This document shows, piece by piece, positions 54,135 through 64,000 of a stretch of 64,000 nucleotides of DNA; positions within the stretch are counted from its first letter, which is position 1, and every line of letters begins with the position of its first letter. The notes under the pieces were generated by a model, which had not been told where the DNA came from, did no database searches, and saw only the letters and a list, made by a program, of their open reading frames with translations. Origin of the DNA: Anodontia alba (lineage: Eukaryota > Mollusca > Bivalvia > Lucinida > Lucinidae); the NCBI GenBank assembly GCA_964016985.1, contig OZ024834.1:84443911-84507910 (forward strand). The letters are read 5' to 3'. The position numbers and the translations under genes were made by a program.

Positions 54135-54355
54135 TGTTTGTTGATTCAGGAGTCATGAGTTTGAACCCCAGCTTGGCAACATAAATTTTGGAGAGATCAA
54201 GAAGGGCATTTGTCAGTTACTAGCGAAAGTATGTGCATAAGTACTGGTTAACTGCTTGGAGGACTAAGCCTGCCCTGGAACAGTGTGAGTAGATTAACTG
54301 ATCGCACTTGGTATACCCTAATGGATTGATTGGGTCGTAAAACCTCAGCTCAAAC
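54135..54355 (+). mobile_element. Degenerate tRNA-SINE
   Basis: GAGTTTGAACCCCAGCTTGG (B box), AAGTATGTGCATAAGTACTG, GCTTGGAGGACTAAGCCTGC and GGTCGTAAAACCTCAGCTCA occur in family order with deletions. Confidence 0.78.
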
Positions 54356-54800
54356 AATTTGAGAATTCAGCAGATGACAAAATTGGTGACATGTAGTTTT
54401 CTTATTGTCACTGATGTTGGTGGAGGGGGATGATTGAAATGACCCTCATCTGTCCGTATGTGTGTGCATTAGTGCATGTCTGCATCCATCTCAGATCTTG
54501 TGTCCCCAGCTACATCTTTCACTGTATTCTTTTGAAATTTTGCAGATTTCCTTCTGAGGATATGAAGATGTGCACCTCATCATGGAGTTTTGATCCGTGA
54601 TTTTTGACAGTTATGGCACTTTCAGACTTTGACAGTTCATGCAGCATCACTGCAGTTTTTGTCTGCAATTTGTAAACCTTTCAACAAAATCCTTGGACAA
54701 TGTGTGGAAGATTAGACTTGTTATAAAGAAAGGACAAACTTATTTTGATAATCAAGGTTGCTGCCCCAGATGAGAGGGTATCGAGATAAATAATGTACTT
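54356..54800. other. No gene recognised
   Basis: Sequence with a dispersed-repeat feel (CATCTGTCCGTATGTGTG, CTTCTGAGGATATGAAGATG resembling 45655). No coding exon or RNA gene. Confidence 0.4.
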
Positions 54801-56553
54801 TAAGGCTGGCATGATTAATCGGATAATCGATTAATCGATAGATAAATTCCATAAAAATGATTATCGTCACTGATTTGCTAATAATCGATTATTTGATTCA
54901 TGTGTCTGTTACATTACCCTAATTAGCCTAAGTATTCGGACATCTCAGCTCTTTACCATACTTGTTCTTAAATTTGAACAAGAACAATTTACTACCAAAT
55001 GTTGTGTCTAAAAACAGCTGGAGGGGTGACAAACAGTGTAGGCCCTGATGAGATGCCGTGTTCTGCTGCGTCTCGTCTGGGTCTATACTGTTTGCTCAGG
55101 CCTGTCTGTCCTAATACATATGGTAAACAGGGCTCGGGAAAACCGGAAAAATAGTCGGTCTGGACCGAAATTAAGAATTCTGGACTGATTTCAAACACCC
55201 CAAAACGCTAATAAATCGGTCCAACAGGTTTGTGCCTTGAACCCCATTTTTCCCCAACCAACCAATTTTCACGAATCAATGATGTCTAAAAAATCACAAA
55301 CGGTCAAGTCTTCCCAAACTGACAACGTCCGCGCACCTTTTAAATGCGATATTATGGTAGTTAAAAGGCTCTAAACGGTCATTTGACATGTATATTGGAG
55401 AGACAGCTGAATAACGGCAACCTACCGCAGCACAAATTAATTACATCATTATCCAAACATTGTCAAAAAATCAACACTTCACTGACCTTTGTGCGGTAAA
55501 CAAGCGATTAACACGAATCATCTGATAATTAATCCGTTTGTGTGACACGTGTGAATACACTGAGACTGCAAAACATCCAGGTGCAGTCGGCGTGTCCAAA
55601 AGATCAAAGGTTGCTTTACTGAGAGTGATAAAAGAATGCACCGCTTGAACGCACCCGTTTTCTTCCTCTTCTTTTTTGTTTTGATCAACACGGTTTGTCG
55701 GTCCCAGATTCGATAAATGAATTCCCAAACCGTGTACGTCCTGATCAGATTTCGCATACAACGGCGTCTGATCTGGGTATTATTGATTGCTTTTTTTTTT
55801 CTTTTTTTTTTTTTTTGTTGTTGATTGCCGTAACACGCGGGTATAATTCAGGGTAGATTGCACGGTAAAAATAAGTAATGCACCACTTGCGCTAGACAAG
55901 ATTGGTCAGTGCTTAAAATTTAAGCAGTCTGATCAAATCTTGAAACACTGAAAACTGCAAAACCGCCCGTGGCGCAGGCCTTTTTTTATTAGACCTAATT
56001 AGGTCCATGAAAGTCTTTTCGTTCCGTCTCTCCTGTTTCCCGCCGTCTTCGCGCTTATACAAGACGGCAATCAGTTTTTTATAAATAGTTTAGGAAAACC
56101 CTGCGGAGGTGGAAATAACAACAAAACCGTTTTTTTTTGTTTTTTTTTTTCTTTTTACAAACTTGACTGTATTTATTGATGACGCCAGCTTTGATCATGC
56201 TCGTTATACCCGGACTTCCGTTATATAATGGAGTTGAGGTATATTATTTAAAAGGAGTTATAGGACTGCCAATTGTCATTAGTTTTCGTGACAGGTGATA
56301 TATACATATGTTTTTTTTTTTTTTTTTGGAAATGGGTTCATTGATGACGTCATCGTCATCGGCTGGACTGATTCAGATTTCAAAATTTCCCGAGCCCTGA
56401 TGGTAAAGTATAACCTTTGGTAAAAGTCATGCTCAGACAGTCAACCAGACAGGTAAAAATATGACCAAATCTTCAGTGATTATTAATCGATTTTCGATCA
56501 CAATGTCAGGACTGATAATCGATTATCTTTTCAGCTCTGATTAGCCAGCCCTA
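54801..56553. mobile_element. Outer hAT-like element (TAAGGCTGGC / GCCAGCCCTA ends)
   Basis: The terminal repeats include subterminal ATAATCGATTAT motifs on both sides. Flanking octamers ATGTACTT (54793-54800) and ATTTACTT (56554-56561) match at 7 of 8 positions, consistent with an old hAT TSD. About 470 bp belong to this element; the rest is the inner insertion at 55128-56399. No transposase. Confidence 0.78.
55128..56399. mobile_element. Inner hAT-like element with exact 8-bp TSD
   Basis: Ends CAGGGCTCGGGAAA and TTTCCCGAGCCCTG are perfect 14-bp inverted repeats. ATGGTAAA is exactly duplicated at 55120-55127 and 56400-56407. The 1.27-kb interior has only short ORFs (largest 96 codons, minus strand 55761-55471, unrecognised). 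No hAT dimerisation-domain motif is seen, so it is non-autonomous. Confidence 0.92.
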
Positions 56554-56637
56554 ATTTACTTAGTTCTCTAAGAAAACATGGGAACATAGAACAAGATAAG
56601 AGAAGGTAGAGGAGTTGTAATTTTAGGATAATTTTCT

Positions 56638-56716
56638 ATAGTTCTCCATAAAAACATGTTGTGGGCACTGCTGAGGCACTTCTAATGAGTACCCACAACA
56701 CCTGTTTCTATGGAGA
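56638..56716. mobile_element. Family D hairpin, partly deleted
   Basis: Arms GTTCTCCATAAAAACATGTTGT / ACAACACCTGTTTCTATGGAGAC flank a tip missing part of the left arm (CTCATTAGAAG is lost before CTGAGGCACTTC). Confidence 0.8.
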
Positions 56717-56994
56717 CGTAAAAAAAATTATCCCAGAATAATCAGCTAATAATCCTTTACTCTTTCCCTGCCAGTGGCGATTTTTGTCGTCTGCTGATAA
56801 CCTTTGCAAACCGTTCGGACCCAGATCAGGCCTGATGTGGATCCAAACTGTTTGACACACTAATGGTATTCCTGAAAGATTTTTTTGAAAAAGATAATTT
56901 AAAAAAAAATTCACAGATGACAAAAAGATTGCAAAATTACCCAGTATGCAAAGAGTTGTCAACTCTTCTGACAGGGTATCCACATAAAGTTTCT

Positions 56995-57095
56995 TATTTC
57001 TCCATGAAAATATATATTGTGGGTACTTGTTAGAAGCACCTCACTAACATGCTTCTGATGAATCCTTACAACAAATGATTTCATGGAGAAATAAA
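56995..57095. mobile_element. Family D hairpin, eroded
   Basis: Arms TTCTCCATGAAAATATATAT and AATGATTTCATGGAGAA with a diverged tip (GGGTACTTGTTAGAAGCACC / GCTTCTGATGAATCC). Confidence 0.8.
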
Positions 57096-57425
57096 AACAT
57101 GTCAGTACTTTTCAGTTGAAAAAAGTGCCTCAAGTTATTTCAAGCCATGTCAGACTCTGCCTTTGGGGAATATGGGGACAGTAAAAGCCCATATCAGCCT
57201 GGGCATATGCAAAGACGAATCTGGACTTTTGCTGTCCACAAACGGTCAGATCAGGGTCTACACTGTTTGCCATTCCACCAAGTATTTTAAGAAGCTACTG
57301 CATAAAAAAAAAAAAAGGCCAAAACAGTATGGAACAGTGTTTGAAATTTTAGGACATTTATCGTATATAATAAGCAAACATTTCCAGTCAGAGTTCATAA
57401 ACATTTTTACCATACCATATTTGAG
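57096..57425. other. No gene recognised
   Basis: Contains a single AGATCAGGGTCTACACTGTTTGCC motif (57248) of the AGATGCC hairpin family and a short A12 run at 57306. The 117-codon ORF that starts here runs into the SINE at 57426 and is not credible. Confidence 0.45.
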
Positions 57426-57727
57426 GCGGCCTCGGTGGCTCAGTTGGATGCGCCATCCGACTGAAGAGGATGTCGCGGGTTCAACCCCCGCCAAGGTCAG
57501 CAATATTCTTTCATAGAGATTGATCATGAAATATTTTCTACGGTCATTCTCTCCCTTCCACTGATTCAAGAAGGGCAGTTGTCAGCTTCTGGCGAAAGAA
57601 TGTGCACAGTACTGGTGAACCGCTTAGAGGACTAAGCCTGCCCAGTAAACGTGTGGTTAGGTAAACTGACCGCGCTCGATATGACCCCATTGGGTTAACT
57701 GGGCTGTAAAACCTCAACACAAACAAA
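57426..57727 (+). mobile_element. tRNA-derived SINE
   Basis: A box TGGCTCAGTTGG and B box GGTTCAACCCCC with a small deletion between them (CTGAAGAGGATG). Body and AACACAAACAAAA tail follow. The flanks ACCATATTT and ACCATATCATATTT look like an imperfect TSD. Confidence 0.93.
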
Positions 57728-58098
57728 ACCATATCATATTTACCATAAATACCTAGGTATAAATTTGCCTGAGCAGATGATGTATAAATATGCCTGAGCA
57801 GACAGTGAAGACCTTCAGTGAAGGAGGAGAGTGGCCAGGATCTGCGCTATTTATTTGCCATATCTAATAGTACTTTCTGTGGGCTTCTTTATTTGCACTA
57901 AGTATGCAAACAGACATGTCTGCACATACAGTGTAGACATAGATCAGATGCAGCACAACAAGGTATCTGATCTCGGTCTATATTTGTGCCACTGATACTG
58001 AATGAGGCAGAGGGTATCCTCTGAGAAGATGCCACTGTTTGCTCAGGTATAGTTTGGGTAAATATGGTATCTGAACATAAGAGCCAATAAAGAATTTT
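57728..58098. other. No gene; one AGATGCAG hairpin at about 57915-57990
   Basis: ACAGTGTAGACATAGATCAG and CTGATCTCGGTCTATATTTG form an imperfect hairpin of the type seen at 41746 and 55029. The rest shows no coding signal. Confidence 0.5.
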
Positions 58099-58247
58099 GC
58101 ATAGCTCCAGATAAGACTTTTCATCCAAAAAGTGGTGATGTTTTATCTTATTTCTCCATGAAAACGGATCCTCTTAATGAGTACCCACAACATGATTGTG
58201 CTTTCATGGAGAAATAGTGGCTACCCCTACTTTTCTGGAGCTATGAG
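58099..58247. mobile_element. Family D MITE, compact copy
   Basis: Ends CATAGCTCCAGATAAG and TTTTCTGGAGCTATG. Inner arms TTTCTCCATGAAAACG / GCTTTCATGGAGAAA flank a shortened tip (CTTAATGAGTACCCACAAC). Confidence 0.88.
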
Positions 58248-58919
58248 CTTTGGCTGTTGTAGAATTTACTAATGATTAATGAAGGCCAGACTGTCATCCG
58301 AGACATCGATTTTCATATAAAGAGTCTTTGGCTGTCCTAGCATCTAGCGGTGAACAGTGAAAGTCTGGATCAGACTGTACATCTTTGTAGTGTGATAAGG
58401 ACCTTTGCTGTTCTTGTGAAAAATCTTTAGGGTCTTGTAGAATTTACTGGTAAATAGTGACAGTCCAGATCACATTGCACACCCTAGTAGGATAATCTAG
58501 GCCTTTGTTGTTCATGCAAAGAATTTTTTGTCTTGGTAGATTCTACAGGTGGATAGTGAAGGTCGGGATCAGACTGCATATGCTTGTAGAATGATCAGGA
58601 CCTTTGCTGTTCATGTAAAGAACCTTCTGATATGGTAAATTCTACAGCTGAATAGTAAAGATACAGATCAGACTGTGTATGCTTGTAAGAGGATCAAGAC
58701 CTTTGCTCTTCATCTGAAGAATCTTCTGTTGTGTAGATTCTACAGGTGAATAGTGAAGGTCCGGATCAGACTGTGTATGCTTATAGGATAATCAGGACCT
58801 TTGCTTTTCATTGGTAGAATCTTTCGTTGTGGTTGACTGGACAGGTGAATAGTGAAAGTCTGGACCAGACTGCAAATGCTTGTGGGATAATCTTTATCTG
58901 AAGTATCTTCTGTTGTGGT

Positions 58920-59575
58920 AGATTCTATAGGTGAATAGTGAAGATCCTGATTAGACAGCATATGCTTGTGGGATGATTAGGACCTTTGCTCTTTATCTGA
59001 AGAATGTCTGTTGTGGTAGATTCTATAGGTGAATAGTGAAGATCCTGATTAGACAGCATATGCTTGTGGGATGATTAGGACCTTTGCTCTTTATCTGAAG
59101 AATGTCTGTTGTGGTAGATTCTACAGGTGAATAGTGAAGATCCTGATTAGACAGCATATGCTTGTGGGATGATTAGGACCTTTGCTCTTTATCTGAAGAA
59201 TGTCTGTTGTGGTAGATTCTACAGGTGAATAGTGAAGATCCTGATTAGACAGCATATGCTTGTGGGATGATTAGGACCTTTGCTCTTTATCTGAAGAATG
59301 TCTGTTGTGGTAGATTCTATAGGTGAATAGTGAAGATCCTGATTAGACAGCATATGCTTGTGGGATGATTAGGACCTTTGCTCTTTATCTGAAGAATGTC
59401 TGTTGTGGTAGATTCTACAGGTGAATAGTGAAGATCCTGATTAGACAGCATATGCTTGTGGGATGATTAGGACCTTTGCTCTTTATCTGAAGAATGTCTG
59501 TTGTGGTAGATTCTATAGGTGAATAGTGAAGATCCTGATTAGACAGCATATGCTTGTGGGATGATAAGGACCTTT
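58920..59575. repeat. Homogenised 98-bp sub-array
   Basis: Within the larger array, about six consecutive units are almost identical with an exact 98-bp step (GACCTTTGCTCTTTATCTGA begins at 58981, 59079, 59177 and onward). The only recurrent difference is CTATAGG versus CTACAGG, which switches between units in a patterned way. A recent amplification is implied. Confidence 0.9.
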
Positions 59576-60492
59576 GCTCTTTATCTGAAGAATCTTTGCT
59601 TGTGGTAGGATCTACAGGTAAATAGTGGAGGTCCTGATCAGACAACATATGCTTGTGGGATAATTAGGACCTTTGCTCTTCATTTGTAGAACTTTCTGTT
59701 GTGGTAGAATCTACAGGTGAAGTAACAGATCAGACTGCATATGTTTGTAAGATGATCAGGACCGTTGCTATTCATGTTTAGAATCTTCTGTTGTGGTAAA
59801 TTCTACAGGGAAACAGTGAAGGTCCAGATCAGACTGCATTTACTTGTAGAATGATCAGGACCTTTGCTCTTCATTTGAAGAATCTTCATATGTGGTTGAT
59901 TCTGCAGGTGAATAGTGAAGGTCGGGATCAGACTGCGTATACTTGTAGAATGATCAGGACCTTTGCTCTTTTTTTGAAGAATCTTCTGTTGTTGTAAAAT
60001 GTACAGGTGAATGGTGAAAGTACAGATCAGACTGCATGTACTTGTAGAATGATCAGTACCTTTGCTCTTCATCAAAAGAATCTTCTGTTGTGGAAGATTC
60101 TGCAGATGAATAGTGACGGTCCAGATAAGACTCCAAATGCTGATGATCAGGACCTTTGCTATTCACCTGAAAAATTATCTGATGTGTTAAATTCTACAGG
60201 TGAATTGTGGTCAAGATCAGACTCACAAAGTCATGCTTGTAGGATTATCAGGGCCTTTGCTGTTTATATCTGGAATTTTCATCTGTGGTAGATTCTACAG
60301 GTGAATATATTGTGAAGGTTGGATTAAACTGCATATACTTGTAGGATGATCAGGACTTTGACACTTCATTTGAAGAATCTTATGATGTGATAAATTCTAC
60401 AGGTGAATAGTGAAGTTCCGGATTACACTGCATGTACTTTTAGAATGATCAGGACCTTTGCTCTTCATTTGAAGAATCCTCTGATGTGATAA

Positions 60493-60738
60493 AGAATCTC
60501 ATAGCTATAGATAAGGGTATAATATTTTTCTTATTTCTCCATGAAAACATATGTTGTGGGTACTCATTAGAAGTGCCTCACCGAGACGCTTCTAATGAGT
60601 ACCCACAACATGTTTTCATGGAGAAATAAGAACGAAGCGCCTTGGTGAGGGGCTTCTAATGAGTACCCACAACATATGTTTTCATGGAGAAATAAGAACG
60701 ATATCAGCATTTTTCGGATGAAAAAAGCGCCCTATCTG
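60493..60738. mobile_element. Family D MITE with duplicated right arm
   Basis: Ends CATAGCTATAGATAAGGG and CCCTATCTGTTGCTATG. The hairpin arm segment CTTCTAATGAGTACCCACAA occurs twice (about 60590 and 60650), so the right half of the hairpin is present as a tandem pair. Inserted in the 98-120-bp array. Confidence 0.88.
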
Positions 60739-61497
60739 TTGCTATGGAATCTTATATGTTAAATTTTACAGGTTAATAGTAAAGGTCTGGATTAGACTGC
60801 ATATGCTTGTAAGATGATCAGGACTTTTGCTTTTCATTTGAAGAATCTTATGATGATGTAGATTCTACAGGGGAATAGTGTAGGTCCGCATCAGACTGTA
60901 TATGCTTGTGGAATGATCAGGACCTTTGCTCTTCATTTGAAGAATCTTATGATGTGACTGCAGGTGAATAGTGAAGGTCTGGATCGGATTGCTTATGCTT
61001 GTAGGAGGATCAGGATCTTTGCTCTTCATTTGAAGAATCTTATGATGTGGTGAATTCTACAGGTAGATAGTGAATGTCCATATCAGACTGCATATACTGT
61101 ACAATGATCAGGACCTTTGCTCTTCATTTGAAGAATGTGATAAACTGGACATGCTTGAAGGATGATCAGGACAGTTGCTGTTCACGTAAGGAATCTTCTG
61201 TTGTGGTACATACTACCGGTGAATAGTGAAGATACAGATCAAACTGTACATGCTTGAAATTGATCAGGGCCTTTGCTGTTCACGTAAATAAATTTATGTA
61301 GAAGTTTCTACAGGTGAACAATGAAGTTCCAGATCAAACTGTACATTCTTGTAGGATGACCAGGACTTTTACTGTACATATAAAGAATCTTCTGATGTGG
61401 TAAATTCTACAGGTGAACAGAGAAGGTCCAGACCAGACTGCACATTTGTAGGATAATCAAGGTCTTTCCTGTTCATGTAAGAAATCTTATGTGGAAG

Positions 61498-61690
61498 GTA
61501 CCATAGCAACAGATAGGCGCTTTATTCATCCGAAAAATGCTGTTATTCTAATTTCTCCACAAAAACATGTTGTGAGTACTCATTAGAAGTGCCTCACCAA
61601 GGCGCTTCTAATGAGTACCCACAATGTATGTTTTCATTAAGAAATAAGAAAAATATTATGTGGATATCCCCTCTTATCTGTAGCTATGAC
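61498..61690. mobile_element. Family D MITE, full length
   Basis: Ends CATAGCAACAGATAGGCGC and CCCTCTTATCTGTAGCTATG. Complete hairpin with AGTGCCTCACCAAGGCGCTT at its tip. It lies within the array, 50 bp before the pogo-like MITE. Confidence 0.9.
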
Positions 61691-61742
61691 TGTTTCTGCA
61701 GGTGAACAATAAAGGTCCGGGTCAAACTTTAAAGTTTAAATA

Positions 61743-62023
61743 CAGTCGACTCTCATTATCTCGAATTCCAAGGGACTCTCTGAAACACTTCGAGATATCC
61801 ATACCTTGAAATATCAGAGTTGCAGAAGTGAGGAAAACGATAAATTGTACAACCACATTTAACAAATGAATATGTAAATTTGACTCCTGAAGTTAGAGAC
61901 CTCTTTTCCACAATATTTTGTTACCTGTTGTTAGATTTCCATGTTAAAACAGGGACCAGAATTTCACTTCGAGATAAGCAGTTTATTCGAGATAAGCGAG
62001 GTCGAGATAACGAGAGTCGACTG
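61743..62023. mobile_element. Pogo-like MITE (CAGTCGACTCTC ends)
   Basis: CAGTCGACTCTCATTATCTC and GAGATAACGAGAGTCGACTG are reverse complements with one change, flanked by TA at 61741-61742 and 62024-62025. The 281-bp interior repeats CGAGATAA-type motifs near both ends. The terminal sequence is that expected of pogo/Tigger-type elements. No ORF. Confidence 0.92.
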
Positions 62024-62531
62024 TACATTCTTGTAGGATGATCAGGACCTTTGCCTTCATGTTAAGAATCTTCTGATGTGATAAATTCTACAGGTGAACA
62101 GAGGAGGTTCGGACTGAACTGCACGTTTGTAGGATAATCAGAGTCGTTCCTGTTCATGTAAGAAATTTTATGTAGTAGTTTCTACAGGTGAACAAAATGA
62201 AGGTTCAGATCAAACTGTACTTTCTTGTAGTATGATCAGGACCTGTACTGTTCATGTTAAGAATCTTCTGTCATGGTAAATTCTACAGGTGAAAAGTGAC
62301 GGTCTAGATGAGACGCACATCCTTAGAGGATAACAAGGGCCTTTGCTGTTGACGTGAATAGTGAAGGTTCTGATCAGACTGCAAAACCTTGTAGTATGAT
62401 TAGGATCATTGCTATTCATGTAAAGAATTGTCTGATGTGGTAGATTCTACAGATGATTAGTGAAGGTCTGGATCATACTGCACATCCTTGTGGGATGATC
62501 AGGATCATTGGCTGTTCATGTATTCCACTGT

Positions 62532-62650
62532 TAGAATCTATCATATCCGAAGATTCTTTACATGAACAGCCAATGATCCTGATCATCCCACAAGGATGTG
62601 CAGTCTGATCCAGACCTTCACTGTTCATCGTTGGAATTTATCATATCAGA
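62532..62650 (-). repeat. Inverted unit within the tandem array
   Basis: One unit runs on the opposite strand: AGAATCTATCATATCCGAAG, ACATGAACAGCCAATGATCC, TGATCATCCCACAAGGATGT, CAGTCTGATCCAGACCTTCA. It is the near-exact complement of the units on both sides (62460-62525 and 62668-62770), giving two overlapping palindromes. Confidence 0.88.
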
Positions 62651-63344
62651 CCGTTCATGTAAACAATCTTCGGATATGATAGATTCTAACGGTGGATAGT
62701 GAAGGTCCGGATCAGACTGCACATCCTTGTGGGATGATCAGGACCATTGGCTATTCATGTAAAGAATCTTCGGATATGATAGATTCTAACGGTGAATAGT
62801 GAAGATCCAGATCAGACTGCACATCCTTGTAGGATGATTAGGGCTTTTTCTCTTCATCTAAGGAATCTTCTGATATTGTAGATTCTGTGTGAACAGTGAA
62901 ACCTTTGATCAGACTGTACATGCTTGTAGGATGATCACGACCTTTGCAGTTAATTATAAAGAATCTTCTGATGTGGCAGATTCTGGTGGATAGTGAAGTT
63001 TCGGATCAAACTGTACATGCTTGTAGGATGATCACTGTCTTCACTGTTCATGCAAAGAAATTTCTGCTGTGGTAGATTCTACAGTGAAGGTACGAATCAG
63101 ACTGCACCTGCTTTTAGTATTTAGTATGATCAGAATCTTTGCTGCTCATGTTAGAAATCTTCTGATATGTTACATTCTACTGGTGAATTGTGAAGGTCCG
63201 GATCAAACCGTACATGCTTGCAGGATGGTCAGGACCTTTACTGTTCATCATTATAAAAACACGCCTATTCAAATACATAGAAAATTTCACCTCCAAAAAC
63301 TGAAAATTTTCAGACAAAAAAACACTGGTATTTTTCATATTTCT

Positions 63345-63455
63345 GCTCAAAACATAGATTGTGGGTACTCATTAGAACCGCCTTGGCAAGGCGGTTAACC
63401 GCCTTGGCAAGGCGGTTCTAACGAGTACCCACAATCTGTTTTTTTGAGCAAAATA
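63345..63455. mobile_element. Family D-related hairpin with duplicated tip
   Basis: Arms TGCTCAAAACATAGATTGTG / CACAATCTGTTTTTTTGAGCA around GGGTACTCATTAGAACCGCC. The tip CCGCCTTGGCAAGGCGG occurs twice, joined by TTAA, making a palindrome within a palindrome. The outer arm differs from other family D copies (TGCTCAAAA instead of TCTCCATG). Confidence 0.88.
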
Positions 63456-64000
63456 AGAAAAATAATGTATACCGCTGTAAACCCCAGTTTTACCATTTAA
63501 AAGTTGGGTATAAGCGGGTCAAAATTATATAGATATGTTTTCGTGCTGTGCAAAGAAGCAGCTGTCGAGATTGACTGGTAAATAGTGAAGGTCCTAATCA
63601 GACAGCACATGCTTGTAGGATGATCAGGACCTTTGCTGGTCAAGTAAAACGTCTTCTGAAAATTCTGTTGGTGAAAAGTGAATGTCCTACTCAGACTGCT
63701 TAGGTTGTAGGATGATCATGTAAAGGATCTTTTGCTGTTGTGCGTTCTACTGGTGAAAAGTGAACTGCCTGTGGCTTGACATTTTAATGCTTTTTGCTGA
63801 AATTATTTAAATAAAGGAAACAGGTTGGACAAGAACAGAAATACAGAAATGTTTCATTTCTTGTACAAGTGCAGAAATGTTTTTGTTGTTTCTTGGACAA
63901 ACACAGAAATGTTTTTGTTCCTTTGACAAGCAGATGAATTCTAAGTCTGTCCATTCCTGTTTAAACGTGTTTGTTTTCTTTACTCCCTTGTTAGCATACC
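63456..64000. other. End of array and unclassified sequence
   Basis: 63570-63760 holds two or three diverged units of the 98-120-bp array. 63820-63940 has short direct repeats of ACAGAAATGTTT. No gene is seen before the window ends. Confidence 0.5.

Larger units (their letters stand above)
58255..63265. repeat. Tandem array, about 98-120-bp period, interrupted by MITEs
   Basis: The unit reads GTAGATTCTACAGGTGAATA, GTGAAGGTCCGGATCAGACT, GCATATGCTTGTAGGATGAT, CAGGACCTTTGCTCTTCATT, TGAAGAATCTTCTGTTGTG. More than forty units are recognisable, most moderately diverged with small indels. Insertions at 60493, 61498 and 61743 interrupt it. Similar units continue at 63570-63760. Short ORFs such as SKGPDHSTSI-type peptides come from the unit. 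Confidence 0.92.

Noticed and set aside
55471..55761. Transposase of the inner hAT-like element
   Set aside because: A 96-codon ORF with no zinc-finger, DDE or dimerisation motif; it is too short and unrecognisable.
57163..57516. 117-aa gene
   Set aside because: It runs from unique sequence into a SINE and ends there; no domain and no splice signals.
58740..60075. Repetitive minus-strand ORFs (SKGPDHSTSI type) in the 58-63 kb array
   Set aside because: They follow the tandem unit and break at unit variants; nothing suggests protein-level conservation.

Overview
The window is eukaryotic, gene-poor and repeat-dense. It has no operons, ribosome-binding sites or bacterial genes. It is AT-rich and carries CA, GA and A microsatellites, tRNA-derived SINEs, hairpin MITEs, several tandem satellites and two DIRS-type retrotransposons. 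The style of the repeats (blocks built on TCAAGGTCAC, an array ending in GCTCACCTGAG, many tRNA-headed SINEs) suggests a marine invertebrate, most likely a bivalve mollusc. That assignment is inference. No host multi-exon gene is recognised.

Layout. 1-5.9 kb: short inverted-repeat elements (a TA-flanked hairpin family in four copies), two microsatellites and a decayed reverse-transcriptase (RT) remnant on the minus strand. 5.9-9 kb: an odd element made of GATATC palindromes every 21 bp, interrupted by a SINE. 9-13 kb: more copies of an unclassified 350-bp repeat ('family C') and two more RT remnants. 14.58-15.95 kb: a 1.37-kb insertion with a 12-bp target-site duplication (TSD) that carries the only clean long ORF outside the DIRS elements (309 aa, unrecognised). 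16-17.9 kb: a MITE, the 5' end of a non-LTR element and a SINE. 18.2-23.85 kb: two complex tandem-repeat blocks.

23.85-30.79 and 33.00-40.00 kb: two closely similar DIRS-type (tyrosine-recombinase) retrotransposons in the same orientation. Each has 330-bp inverted terminal repeats with CCAAT and TATA boxes, a gag-like ORF, RT, RNase H, a conserved post-RNase H region, a tyrosine recombinase, and an internal complementary region that matches the joined outer ends. Both insert at ATT without duplicating target sequence. Both are broken by shared and by private frameshifts. Copy 1 holds a 206-bp DNA-transposon insertion; copy 2 holds a 286-bp SINE-like insertion with a 15-bp TSD.

40-64 kb: a mosaic of tRNA-SINEs (several with clear TSDs), pogo-like TA-flanked MITEs, a hairpin MITE family starting CATAGC, two nested hAT-like elements (about 54.8-56.6 kb), and tandem arrays with periods of about 150, 200, 167, 44 and 98-120 bp. 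The last array fills most of 58.2-63.3 kb and has been hit repeatedly by MITEs.

The elements are linked mainly by insertion order. Many insertions lie inside other repeats, so empty sites can be compared and exact boundaries and relative ages read from one sequence.
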